From positions 1 through 64,000 of the forward strand of contig JAKFWO010000029.1 of assembly GCA_021731815.1 (NCBI GenBank): DNA of 64,000 nt, in the 5' to 3' direction. The notes beneath the pieces are model-generated. The model ran no database searches. It had not been told where the DNA came from and saw only the letters and a list, made by a program, of their open reading frames with translations. The DNA comes from Hyphomonadaceae bacterium. Its GTDB lineage: Bacteria; Pseudomonadota; Alphaproteobacteria; Caulobacterales; Aquidulcibacteraceae. The position numbers and the translations under genes were made by a program. Shown piece after piece: positions 1-8,020 of the stretch. Position 1 is the stretch's first letter, and every line of letters starts with the position of its first letter.

Positions 1-2
1 CC

Positions 3-62
3 CCTGCCTCTGGTCCCCCTGCCTCTGGGCCTCTTGCCTCCGGACCCGGTGCCTCCGCCCCG
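3..62 (+). repeat. Four tandem 15-bp units in the CheA linker
   Basis: Four consecutive 15-bp units encode PASGP, PASGP, LASGP and GASAP at the junction between the missing N-terminal part of CheA and its dimerisation domain. Units one and two differ at only a few bases; units three and four are more diverged. More units may lie left of the window edge. Confidence 0.85.
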
Positions 63-1322
63 GATGTGACTCAGCGCGCGCGCACGGAACCGGCGGGTGT
101 TGCTCCCACGTCGGCGGCAAAGGCCGCGCGTGCGGGCGGCGCGGTGCGGGTGGATATCGAGCGGCTGGACCGCGTCGGGGCGATCGCCGACGAGGTCTCC
201 ATCGCCTGCGCGGCACTGTCGGCCCGGGTGGGCGATCATCTCCGCCGGCGGGACCCGGAATTACAGCGGGCGCTCGACACTCTGGCGGGCCATGTCCGCG
301 CCTTGCAGGATGCGGCGCTGGCGCTGCGTGCGGCCCCGGTCAAGACGATTTTCCAGCGTCTGCCGCGCGTGGTGCGCGAAGCCGCCGAGACGACGGGCAA
401 ACAGATCCGCCTTGAGATTCTTGGCGAAGATGTGGAGATCGACAAGACCCTCGTCGATGCCGTGGCCGATCCGCTTGTTCATCTGCTGCGCAATTCGGTC
501 GATCACGGGATCGAATCCGTCGAGGCGCGCCGAGCCGCCGGCAAGCCTGAAGAGGGTCGCATCACCCTGTCGGCCGAACAGACCGGCGGGCGGATCATCA
601 TCCGCATCGAGGATGACGGGGCCGGGCTCAATATCACGAAAATTCTGGCGCGCGCGCGCGAACGTGGCCTGATCGCTGCCCAGGACGAATTGAGCGAGGA
701 GGCTGCGGCCGATCTCATTTTCGCCCCGGGATTCTCGACCGCCGAAAAGGTTACGGACCTGTCGGGCCGCGGCGTGGGGCTCGATGTCGTGCGCGACAAT
801 GTCCGCCGCGTGGGCGGGCGCGTTTCGGTACGCAGCCGGGCGGGGCTGGGCGCGAGCTTCACCTTGTCCTTCCCTTTGACGCTGGCCGTTATCGACGCGA
901 TGCTGGTGCGGGTGGCGGGTGAGATCTACGCCATCCCGATCACCGAGATTTCGGAGACCCTGCGCGTCTCAGACATGCCGGGCGTGACCCTGACCGATGG
1001 TGCGCGCGCCGTGCGGCATCGCGAGCGTCTGGCCCCTTTGCTCGATACGGCGGCATTGTTGAACATGCCCGCTGCCGGCCCGGATTCCGAGGCGCTGGCG
1101 GTGATGTGCGGGCTCGAAAACGGCGAACGGGTCGGCCTGCTGATCGAGGATGTGGCCGGCCAGAGCCAGATCGCGGTCAAGGGGCTCGAGGCCCATTTCG
1201 CCCATATTCCCGGCCTTGCCGGCGGGGCCATTCTGGGCGACGGGCGGGTGGCGCTCATTCTCGATGTACGCGGGCTCAAGGAACTGGCCGATCGGCGCAG
1301 TGAATTGCGGCTGGCGGGATAG
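3..1322 (+). CDS. cheA: Chemotaxis histidine kinase CheA, C-terminal part (5' end outside window)
   Basis: The reading frame is open to the left edge, so the gene enters from outside and its Hpt domain with the phospho-accepting His is not visible. About 439 residues are seen. A Pro/Ala/Ser/Gly linker of four five-residue repeats comes first, then a helical dimerisation region (visible residues about 45-115). The GHKL ATPase follows, with an N box (HLLRNSVDHG), a G1 box (DDGAG) and a G2 box (GRGVGLDVV). A CheW-like receptor-coupling domain closes the protein from about residue 290. CheA autophosphorylates in receptor arrays and passes phosphate to CheY/CheB. cheW follows 68 bp downstream, which fits a chemotaxis operon. 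The domain order is unambiguous; only the truncation limits the call. Confidence 0.95.
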   Translation, partial: PASGPPASGPLASGPGASAPDVTQRARTEPAGVAPTSAAKAARAGGAVRVDIERLDRVGAIADEVSIACAALSARVGDHLRRRDPELQRALDTLAGHVRALQDAALALRAAPVKTIFQRLPRVVREAAETTGKQIRLEILGEDVEIDKTLVDAVADPLVHLLRNSVDHGIESVEARRAAGKPEEGRITLSAEQTGGRIIIRIEDDGAGLNITKILARARERGLIAAQDELSEEAAADLIFAPGFSTAEKVTDLSGRGVGLDVVRDNVRRVGGRVSVRSRAGLGASFTLSFPLTLAVIDAMLVRVAGEIYAIPITEISETLRVSDMPGVTLTDGARAVRHRERLAPLLDTAALLNMPAAGPDSEALAVMCGLENGERVGLLIEDVAGQSQIAVKGLEAHFAHIPGLAGGAILGDGRVALILDVRGLKELADRRSELRLAG

Positions 1323-1390
1323 ACGAAACCGGAATTTGGCCCGGTCCCGAAGGGGAGTCGGAAAAATTCGTATCAAGACAGGAGCCTGAC

Positions 1391-1885
1391 ATGAGTGCCG
1401 TTCTTGCCCTCGACCCCGACGCCGATCAGGGTGCCAGCGAAAGCGGCCAATTGCTGGTGGCCTTTGAAGCGGGTGGTGAAACCTTTGGTGCGCCGATCGG
1501 CGCCATCCGCGAGATCCGTGCCTGGTCCGGTGCCACGCCCTTGCCCAATACTGCGCCCTTTGTGCGCGGTGTGATCAATCTGCGCGGCGCGATCATCCCG
1601 ATCGTCGATTTCGGGCGGCGCCTCGGCCGCGGCGATACCGAGGCCAGCCCCCAGCATGTGGTGATGATCCTTGCGGCGGGGGAGAAATTTGTCGGCCTGC
1701 TGGTCGATGCGGTCAGCGATATTCTGACCGCGCCGGAGAATTCCCTGTCGCCGCCGCCCCAAATCGGTGCGGGTTCCGCCGATCCCCTGATCGCTGCGAT
1801 CGCCATGCTCGGCAAGCGATTATTGCCGGTCATTGCGCCGGAGAAATTGCTCGATGGCGCGGTCGCCGACATCGCCGGCGCGTGA
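1391..1885 (+). CDS. cheW: Chemotaxis coupling protein CheW
   Basis: This 164-residue protein is a single CheW domain of the usual length. It bridges chemoreceptors and the CheA kinase in the cytoplasmic array. The typical central stretch is present (FVRGVINLRGAIIPIVDF, residues about 57-74). An AGGAG ribosome site sits about 6 nt before the ATG. The short N-terminal tail (about 18 residues, Asp/Ser rich) is likely disordered. It lies directly downstream of cheA on the same strand. No cheY, cheR or cheB is seen after it, so the rest of the chemotaxis genes are probably upstream or elsewhere. Confidence 0.95.
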   Translation: MSAVLALDPDADQGASESGQLLVAFEAGGETFGAPIGAIREIRAWSGATPLPNTAPFVRGVINLRGAIIPIVDFGRRLGRGDTEASPQHVVMILAAGEKFVGLLVDAVSDILTAPENSLSPPPQIGAGSADPLIAAIAMLGKRLLPVIAPEKLLDGAVADIAGA

Positions 1886-1958
1886 GTTTCGGGCGATGCC
1901 GGACGCCGCGACCGGGAATTTCCTGATCCGGTCCTGATCAGGGTTCAGGGTTCAGGAT

Positions 1959-2420
1959 TCAGGATTCCGGTTGCGCATCCGCGCCGGGCATGTCGATGGC
2001 CTGAAGGGCTGCGACCGCGGCATCAAAGGCCAGCATCGTCGAGACATGGCGCGCCGGGTAATCGCGCACGCCTTCCAGATGCCGCAATTCCCAGAACCGG
2101 CCGACAGGCGGGCGGGCCCCGTCTTTGAGCATGGCGCGCAGACCATTGGCGGCTGCGATAATTTCGTCCGGGCTCGCGCCGATCGCATCGCGTGCAAGGA
2201 TCGCGGCGGCCGCCTGACCAAGGGCGCAGGCCTCCACGCCAAGCGCGATCCCCGTGATCCGGTCATCGGTCATGGAAAGATCCACCCGCACCCGCGAGCC
2301 GCAAATCCGGCTGGTTTTCTCCACACTGGCCTGCGCGTCGGCCAATATCCCGAGATGGGGGATGTCGGCCGCGAGTTCGAGGACCCGGGGGTGATAGAGC
2401 GTGTCGAACATGGTTTCCAT
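1959..2420 (-). CDS. IscU/NifU-like iron-sulfur cluster scaffold protein
   Basis: This 153-residue protein resembles the N-terminal NifU/IscU scaffold domain, on which [2Fe-2S] clusters are assembled in the cytoplasm. The first two cluster-ligand cysteines are seen as C40 (RICGS) and C65 (VEACALG). At the third site the sequence is PARHVS, so H125 is kept and the usual following Cys is Val; the Asp that normally follows the first Cys is Ser. This variant resembles a stand-alone alphaproteobacterial scaffold family, not canonical IscU. No iscS, hscA or suf gene is adjacent. A second in-frame ATG at 2411 is an alternative start. Exact function is uncertain. Confidence 0.75.
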   Translation of the reverse strand: METMFDTLYHPRVLELAADIPHLGILADAQASVEKTSRICGSRVRVDLSMTDDRITGIALGVEACALGQAAAAILARDAIGASPDEIIAAANGLRAMLKDGARPPVGRFWELRHLEGVRDYPARHVSTMLAFDAAVAALQAIDMPGADAQPES

Positions 2421-2633
2421 ATCAGGCTTCGGCGATGTCAGGGATCTTCACCGGGAAGGATCGCCATGGGTAAGATAGGCGCTGGCCTGCCGGATTGCCA
2501 GCCGGTTGGCGGCACGGCCATGCAGGGGGTGCGGGAGATCCGGGGCGCGCTTCCAACTGCAAAAAACCCGCCCTTTTGCGCCAATCCCCGGTAGATTTGC
2601 CCCGCGATGATGGCGAGCGGATGGGAAAGCGAC

Positions 2634-3953
2634 ATGGGGGATTGTGAATTCTCCCCCCTGCGCCGCGTGCTGACGCGGCTCGAGGGTCTGCATCCCCGGA
2701 AAATCGACCTGTCACTCGATCGCATCCGGATTCTGCTCCATGCGCTGGGCGATCCTCATCTGGCTCTGCCGCCAATCGTCCATATTGCGGGCACCAATGG
2801 CAAGGGCTCCACCGCCGCTTTTCTGCGGGCCATGGGCGAACAGGCCGGCTTGCGGGTCCATGCCTATACCTCGCCCCATCTGGTGCGGTTCAATGAACGT
2901 ATCCGGCTTGATGGAACGCTGGTTTCCGACGCGGTGCTGATCGCGGCGCTCGAGCGTTGCGAGACCGCTTCACGCGGCCGGCCAATCACTTTTTTCGAGA
3001 TCACCACGGCCGCGGCCTTTCTGTTGTTTGCCGAAAATCCCGCCGATCTCCTGATCCTCGAAGTGGGGCTTGGCGGACGGTTCGACGCCACCAATGTGAT
3101 CGACCGGCCGGCGCTGAGCATCATCACTGCGATCGCGCTCGATCACCGTGAATTTCTGGGCAACGACCTCACTTCCATTGCCCGCGAGAAGGCGGGGATC
3201 ATGCGCGCCAATGTCCCGGTCATTTTCGGTCCCCAGCAACCCGAGGCCGAACTCGTGCTGCTCGAAGAGGCCACCCGCCTGCGGGCACCCTTCCACGGTC
3301 CGGGCCGCGACTGGACCGTTCGTCCGCAGCTCGATGGATTGCTCTATAGCGACGACACGCGGATGGTTCTGCTCCCCCGGCCGGCCCTGATCGGGCACCA
3401 CCAGGCGGACAATGCCGGGCTGGCGGCTGCCGCCGCGCTGCGGCTTCAGATTCCCGAACTGCCCATCCATGCCATCGCCGCCGGGATTGCCAATGCACAT
3501 TGGCCGGCGCGCATGCAGAAACTGGCCACGGGGCCATTGGGGATGCCGGCGACGGCCCATGGGGCGGAATTATGGCTCGATGGCGCGCATAATCCGCATG
3601 CGGCCGCGGCTTTGGCTGCAACGCTCGGGGACATGCAGGCAGACGATCCGCGCCCGGTAATACTCATCACCGGGCTTCTGAACACCAAGGACGCCCAGGG
3701 CTTTTTCGCCGAACTCGCGGGCGTGGCGCCAAAAATCCTGACCGTGCCGGTCCCCGGTTCTGCGCAGGGCATCCCGGCGGATTTGCTCGCCGCGCAGGCG
3801 GGGCTTGCCGGGCTTGCGGCGCAGGCATTACCGGATTTTGTGACGGCGGTTCGGGCAGCACTCGACGAAGCCTCATCGCCGCCGCGCATCGTCATCTGCG
3901 GTTCGCTCTATCTCGCCGGGGCGGTTCTGGCAAAAGAGGGGCCGCCGGACTGA
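2634..3953 (+). CDS. folC: Bifunctional dihydrofolate synthase / folylpolyglutamate synthase
   Basis: FolC adds glutamate to dihydropteroate and further glutamates to folates, using ATP. The Mur-ligase-type P-loop is clear (HIAGTNGKGST), followed by the TSPHLVRFNERI block of FolC and a C-terminal ligase domain with LDGAHNPHA. The chosen ATG at 2634 is preceded by a GGGAAAG site and gives 439 residues; in-frame ATGs at 2607 and 2610 would add about 9 residues but lack a clear ribosome site. It is divergent from the scaffold gene, with about 190 bp between. The accD partner often found next to folC in Alphaproteobacteria is not here. Confidence 0.93.
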   Translation: MGDCEFSPLRRVLTRLEGLHPRKIDLSLDRIRILLHALGDPHLALPPIVHIAGTNGKGSTAAFLRAMGEQAGLRVHAYTSPHLVRFNERIRLDGTLVSDAVLIAALERCETASRGRPITFFEITTAAAFLLFAENPADLLILEVGLGGRFDATNVIDRPALSIITAIALDHREFLGNDLTSIAREKAGIMRANVPVIFGPQQPEAELVLLEEATRLRAPFHGPGRDWTVRPQLDGLLYSDDTRMVLLPRPALIGHHQADNAGLAAAAALRLQIPELPIHAIAAGIANAHWPARMQKLATGPLGMPATAHGAELWLDGAHNPHAAAALAATLGDMQADDPRPVILITGLLNTKDAQGFFAELAGVAPKILTVPVPGSAQGIPADLLAAQAGLAGLAAQALPDFVTAVRAALDEASSPPRIVICGSLYLAGAVLAKEGPPD

Positions 3954-3996
3954 ATTTCCCTGTTCCAGTTTCCCGACACCATTTCGTGGATTGTCC

Positions 3997-4800
3997 ATGC
4001 CCAATGATCCCACTCGCCATTACCGCTTCGAAAATATTCGCAATTTCCGGGATTTCGGCGGCTATGCCACGAAGGATGGCGGAAAAGTGCGCCGCGCACG
4101 CCTGTTCCGGTCGGCGCATTTCGCTGAAGCGAGCACGCAGGACCTTGCCCGGTTGGCAGAACTCGGTGCGACCGCCATTGCCGATCTGCGCCGGCCGGAC
4201 GAACGCGCACGCGAGCCCAACCGCTTCCCGCAAGCGAGCGATTCGGACGAAAAGATTCAGGTGATCGCGTTCGGCGACGAACCGGGGGCCGAGGCACCCT
4301 GGATGGTGTTTGTCCGCGCGGGTGATTTTTCCGTTCCGGCGATCCGGAATTTCATGATCGGAACCTATCGCGAATTGCCGTTCGAGGAGAGCCATATTGC
4401 GCTCTATCGCGATTGGCTTCTGGCGCTCGCCGAAGCTTCAGGCCCCGCCATCATTCATTGCGCGGCGGGCAAGGACCGCACCGGATTTGGTGTTGCGGTG
4501 ACGCTTGGTCTTCTGGGGGTGAGCCGGGCGGATATCATGGCGGATTATCTGCTGACCAATCACGTGCTGACCATGGATGGCGGGCTCTCGCGAATTCGGA
4601 AAAAACTCGGAAATCCCGGCGGCGACGCGGTCAGCGACGAAGCAATGTTGCTCTTTGCGGGCGTGCATGCCGATTATTTGCAGGCCGCCATGGATGCCGT
4701 TGACGAAAGACATGGCGGTGTCGGTTCCTATGTGAAAAATGTACTGGGGGTTGATTCGGCAACCGAGGCGCGACTTCGCTTGACCTTGTGCGAGGCGTGA
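3997..4800 (+). CDS. Tyrosine-specific protein phosphatase family protein
   Basis: This 267-residue protein carries the protein tyrosine phosphatase signature HCAAGKDRTG (residues about 152-161), with the catalytic Cys and Arg of the C-x5-R loop. The N-terminal NFRDFGGYAT block and the DLRRPDE block belong to the bacterial tyrosine-protein phosphatase family that includes lipid phosphatases such as LipA of Listeria. The substrate (phosphotyrosine, phosphoserine or phosphoinositide) cannot be told from sequence. No signal peptide is seen, so it is likely cytoplasmic. The ATG at 3997 is preferred over a TTG six bases upstream; the ribosome site (GTGGA) is weak. It stands alone after folC. Confidence 0.85.
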   Translation: MPNDPTRHYRFENIRNFRDFGGYATKDGGKVRRARLFRSAHFAEASTQDLARLAELGATAIADLRRPDERAREPNRFPQASDSDEKIQVIAFGDEPGAEAPWMVFVRAGDFSVPAIRNFMIGTYRELPFEESHIALYRDWLLALAEASGPAIIHCAAGKDRTGFGVAVTLGLLGVSRADIMADYLLTNHVLTMDGGLSRIRKKLGNPGGDAVSDEAMLLFAGVHADYLQAAMDAVDERHGGVGSYVKNVLGVDSATEARLRLTLCEA

Positions 4801-4904
4801 ATCCCCGTTGGGCAAGGATTGCTCCCGGTTCGATCCACGGCGATTTTGCAATTCTCACTACCTGAATTCCTCCCTGCTTCTCCCCCATCTTTTACGGAAA
4901 TCCG

Positions 4905-5861
4905 ATGGCCAAAACCCTCCGTGTTGCAATCGCCCAGGCCGCATCGGTCTTTTTTGACAAGCAAAGGGGAACCGAAAAGGCTGTGGAATGGATCGGCAAG
5001 GCCGCCCGCGCCGGCGCGCAATTGGTGGCGTTTGGCGAGACCTGGCTGCCGGGCTATCCGTTTTTCGTTGACGGGCCGGTGAACGAGACCTGGTGGCGGG
5101 CGGCCTCGGTCTATCTGCAAAACGCGATTCTCATTCCAGGGCCGGAGACCGGCCTGTTGTGCGAAGCGGCGCGCGAACATGGGATCGATGTGGTCATCGG
5201 GGTGGCCGAACTTGATCCCAATACCGGTGCCAGCATCTATGCCAGCCTGGTGTTCATTTCGGCCGAAGGCGAGATCCTCGGCCGGCATCGCAAGATCAAG
5301 CCGACCCATCACGAACGCTCCATCTGGGCGGATGGCGATGTCGAGGGGCTTCGTGTCCATGAGCGGCCCTTCGGCCGGCTGGGCGGGCTCAATTGCTGGG
5401 AGCATAATATCCTGCTGCCGGGCTTTGCGCTGATCGCCCAGGGCGTGCAGGTGCATGTGGCGGCCTGGCCGGGACGCGAGCCCGACCACGTCCCCGACAC
5501 GCCGGTCTGGGCGCGTCAGGCCTTGTTGTCGCGCGCTTTTGCCAGCCAGGCGGGGGCCTTCGTTCTCGGTGCCGCCGGGCTGCGGCGCGTCGCCGATGTT
5601 CCGGAGGAATTCCGGTCGCTTGCGGAATTCGAGCACAATGGCCGCAGCCTGATTGTCAATCCGTTTGGCGAGGTGATCGCCGGCCCCGCCGAGGGGGAGG
5701 CATTGCTGGTTGCCGATCTCGACCTCGACCAGGTGTACCGGGCCAAGGCCGCCTGCGATCCGGCGGGCCATTACAGCCGGCCGGATCTGTTTGAGCTGCG
5801 GGTCGGGGGGCGGACCCTGTTCGGCAAGCCTTTGGTGCCCGCTGTTGACGGCGCGGGTTGA
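4905..5861 (+). CDS. Nitrilase (carbon-nitrogen hydrolase family)
   Basis: This 318-residue enzyme has the full Glu-Lys-Cys triad of the nitrilase superfamily: Glu in GETWLPGYP (about residue 45), Lys in HRKIKPTHHER (about 129) and Cys in GLNCWEH (about 163). The CWEH context and the overall length fit true nitrilases (branch 1), which hydrolyse nitriles to carboxylic acids and ammonia. The DNA around the ATG lacks a strong ribosome site. There is no regulator or transporter next to it, so the natural substrate is unknown. An aliphatic or aryl nitrile from cyanide or aldoxime metabolism would be typical. It is likely cytoplasmic and forms spiral oligomers in the family. Confidence 0.88.
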   Translation: MAKTLRVAIAQAASVFFDKQRGTEKAVEWIGKAARAGAQLVAFGETWLPGYPFFVDGPVNETWWRAASVYLQNAILIPGPETGLLCEAAREHGIDVVIGVAELDPNTGASIYASLVFISAEGEILGRHRKIKPTHHERSIWADGDVEGLRVHERPFGRLGGLNCWEHNILLPGFALIAQGVQVHVAAWPGREPDHVPDTPVWARQALLSRAFASQAGAFVLGAAGLRRVADVPEEFRSLAEFEHNGRSLIVNPFGEVIAGPAEGEALLVADLDLDQVYRAKAACDPAGHYSRPDLFELRVGGRTLFGKPLVPAVDGAG

Positions 5862-5898
5862 CCGCTCTTTTCCGGGGCGTTCACGACAGAGCAGAGAT

Positions 5899-5926
5899 TG
5901 ACAGCGCGACGCGTCTGACTATATTC
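5899..5926 (+). promoter_or_regulatory. Sigma-70 promoter for rplU-rpmA
   Basis: A perfect -35 hexamer TTGACA and a near-consensus -10 TATATT are separated by 16 bp. The best downstream gene is rplU, about 200 bp away, which would give a long 5' leader of the kind that can hold ribosomal-protein feedback control. No known leader motif was recognised in it. Confidence 0.6.
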
Positions 5927-6126
5927 CCGCGCTCATTCGTTTGCCTCGATGCCCTGAGCCGCGAAACAGGCGCTTACGATTCCGGTCGCATGGAATCGGC
6001 GGGCCGGTTCCAGACGCGTTTGGCAGACGTCCATATTTCCTGCATCGACGCAGCGCGCGATCGGCGCGGTTGGGATGATCCGGCCGTGGCTTTCGCGTTT
6101 TCCTGCTCCCAAAAAGGTTTGCGCAA

Positions 6127-6951
6127 ATGCACGCGCCGAATGTCGCGCCACTCTTCGCCGTCATCAGGACCGGCGGCAAGCAATATCGGGTCTCGGCCAA
6201 TGATCTCATTGTCGTGGAGCGCCTCGCCGATCCGCAGGGCGAACCGCTGGGATCGGGCGATCAGGTGGCCTTTGGCGATGTGCTGATGCTCACGGATGGT
6301 GACAATATCAATATCGGCGCGCCAATTGTGACGGGGGCCGCGGTGCTGGGTGAAATCGTCCAGCAAAAGCGTTCGGCCAAGATCCGCGTGTTCAAGAAGC
6401 GCCGGAGATCGACCTATCGCCGCCGCGCCGGCCATCGCCAGCATCAGAGCGTGGTGCGGATCCTTGAAATCGCGGCGAATGGCCTGACCGCACCGCTGAG
6501 GCGCGGAGAGCCGGTTACTCCGGAGACATCGCCGGTCAAATCTGCCCGTGCAGACAAGGCCGCAGGTGCAGCCGCGGATGATCTCACGCTGATCAGCGGC
6601 GTCGGGGCAGCAATTGCCAAAAAGCTCAGTGCGATGGGCGTGACGAATTTCCAGCAGATCATTGATCTGGACGATGCGGCCCTTGCTGCGCTCGATGAAA
6701 AAATCGGCTTCAAGGGTCGCGCGATCCGCGAGGACTGGCGTGCCCAGGCGACCGAACTGAAAGCGGGCGGCACGCCGCGCGCCAAGATTGATCAGGAAGC
6801 GGCGGCCGAAAAGGCTGAAGCTCCGGCGGGCGCAAAAAAAGCAAAGGCCGCAAAGGCACCTGCTTCCGATATGCCGGCTCCGGACGGGGACGGGGACCCG
6901 GAAGTGGCCCCCAAAAAGCCGCGCGCGACCAAAAAGAAGACCGAGGAATAA
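6127..6951 (+). CDS. rplU: 50S ribosomal protein L21 with C-terminal helix-hairpin-helix extension
   Basis: Residues about 9-108 are the normal L21 fold (FAVIRTGGKQYRV near the start, then the basic FKKRRRSTYRRR block), which binds 23S rRNA in the large subunit. The protein continues to 274 residues, whereas ordinary L21 is about 100. The extra part holds a helix-hairpin-helix-like module (LISGVGAAIAKKL, about residues 155-167) and a highly charged Lys/Ala/Glu tail ending in KKTEE. Extended L21 proteins occur in Alphaproteobacteria; the role of the tail is not established. The ATG follows an AAAGG site. rpmA comes 93 bp later, the standard partner. obg, often third in this operon, is absent. 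Confidence 0.95.
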   Translation: MHAPNVAPLFAVIRTGGKQYRVSANDLIVVERLADPQGEPLGSGDQVAFGDVLMLTDGDNINIGAPIVTGAAVLGEIVQQKRSAKIRVFKKRRRSTYRRRAGHRQHQSVVRILEIAANGLTAPLRRGEPVTPETSPVKSARADKAAGAAADDLTLISGVGAAIAKKLSAMGVTNFQQIIDLDDAALAALDEKIGFKGRAIREDWRAQATELKAGGTPRAKIDQEAAAEKAEAPAGAKKAKAAKAPASDMPAPDGDGDPEVAPKKPRATKKKTEE

Positions 6952-7044
6952 TTTCCGCCGGCTGCCCGGAAGGTAGCAGGTCCATTCGTTTATTGACGCA
7001 ATGCGCCCGGGATTGCGCATTGCCACCGGAAGTGGAGAACGATC

Positions 7045-7314
7045 ATGGCGCACAAAAAAGCAGGCGGCTCGTCGCGCAACGGTCGCGATTCGCCGGGCCA
7101 GCGCCTCGGCGTCAAGCGCTTTGGCGGCCAGAAAGTGGCGGCGGGCAATATCCTCGTGCGCCAGCGGGGGACGAAATTCCATCCCGGTACGCTGGTTGGT
7201 ATTGGCCGCGACCATACATTATTCGCTCTGGCCGATGGGCGCGTCGCGTTCGAGACCAAGACCGACGATCGGACCTATGTCTCGATCCTGCCGGAAAAGC
7301 TGGCCGCCGAATAA
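7045..7314 (+). CDS. rpmA: 50S ribosomal protein L27
   Basis: This 89-residue protein begins [21 protein letters not shown], the highly conserved L27 N-terminus whose tail reaches the peptidyl-transferase centre. It then shows the GTKFHPG core. The length is typical. It follows rplU in the usual two-gene unit, most likely from the promoter upstream of rplU. The N-terminus starts directly with MAHKK, so there is no sign of the cleavable leader found in Firmicutes. Confidence 0.98.
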   Translation: MAHKKAGGSSRNGRDSPGQRLGVKRFGGQKVAAGNILVRQRGTKFHPGTLVGIGRDHTLFALADGRVAFETKTDDRTYVSILPEKLAAE

Positions 7315-7552
7315 ACGCGGCCAATCGCAGACGGAATCCTGGGCTCAAACCACCCAGCGCTTCAGCATCTGACGCGCCTGGGTCGTGGACATAAATCATC
7401 CACCCCTGTCAACCTCAACCGGTTTGACCGAATAGCCGCCCAGACGAGCGGATGAAAACCGGCTGTTGGCGCTGGACAGGCACATTTGTGAGTGCGTGTT
7501 CGGGCCTTGACCCCAAGGGAAGGCCCCGCAGGTTCGGCACCCCTTTGCTTTC

Positions 7553-7586
7553 CTGGCAGAAGGATGGCCCTGGCAGAAGTATGGCC
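7553..7586. repeat. 17-bp tandem duplication
   Basis: Two adjacent 17-bp copies (CTGGCAGAAGGATGGCC and a version with one change) lie in non-coding DNA. This is one of several short tandem duplications in the window. Confidence 0.8.
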
Positions 7587-7650
7587 AGCGCCCCGCGCGG
7601 TCAATTTTCGTCCCACGGACGAAGCGATCCATCGTTCTCATGGAATCATT

Positions 7651-7667
7651 CGGGGGAAAAGCCCCCG
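7651..7667 (-). terminator. GC-rich hairpin downstream of tRNA-Leu
   Basis: A perfect 6-bp GC stem (CGGGGG / CCCCCG) encloses a 5-nt loop about 100 bp beyond the 3' end of the minus-strand tRNA. There is no clear U-run after it, so it is only a possible terminator. Confidence 0.3.
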
Positions 7668-7768
7668 GTTCAAATAATTCCGGTTCATGCATTGGAAGCA
7701 TCCGGCTCTGGGGTCGATCCTGTCTGTGCGGATGATGGCCCGGCAATCCCGGTTGAGCTCTGGACAAA

Positions 7769-7855
7769 TGGTGCGGGCGGTCGGACTCGAACCGACATAT
7801 CCGTAAGGACGGCGGATTTTGAGTCCGCTGCGTCTACCAGTTCCGCCACGCCCGC
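7769..7855 (-). tRNA. tRNA-Leu (anticodon CAA)
   Basis: Read on the minus strand, the 87-nt sequence folds into a cloverleaf with a 7-bp GC-rich acceptor stem (GCGGGCG / CGCCCGC) and discriminator A. The CCA end is encoded. The anticodon arm is GCGGA, loop CTCAAAA, TCCGC, giving anticodon CAA. A long variable arm follows, as in leucine tRNAs, and then the T arm GTCGG-TTCGAGT-CCGAC. It reads UUG codons. Confidence 0.96.
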
Positions 7856-8020
7856 ACATTCTTCCCGTCGCGACCGGATTGCGATCGGCCAAAACACCGG
7901 ATCACGCCGACGGGGCGCGTGCTATCGCGCGCTTTCGCCGCGCCGTCAAGCCGGTGTTGGCCCCGGTGATTCAGCGATTTCGTGGCTTTTCACAGGCGCT
8001 GTCGCGGGGCATAATGGGCC

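Larger units (their letters stand above)
7315..7768. other. Gene-free interval between rpmA and tRNA-Leu
   Basis: I see no convincing coding region here. It holds a 17-bp tandem duplication and one strong GC hairpin, both listed separately. Open frames crossing it run out of phase into uvrB or antisense to the tRNA and have no recognisable protein content. It may be the remnant of a lost gene or the 3' flank of the tRNA. Confidence 0.6.

Noticed and set aside
5974-7215. A 413-codon minus-strand frame over rplU and rpmA
   Set aside because: It is antisense to two ribosomal genes with diagnostic motifs and is explained by high GC content.
7315-7768. A protein gene between rpmA and tRNA-Leu
   Set aside because: Candidate frames have no motif, no ribosome site and run antisense to or through the tRNA. 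Called non-coding.
7860-8020. LexA box upstream of uvrB
   Set aside because: No GTTC-N7-GTTC or complementary pattern was found in this interval.
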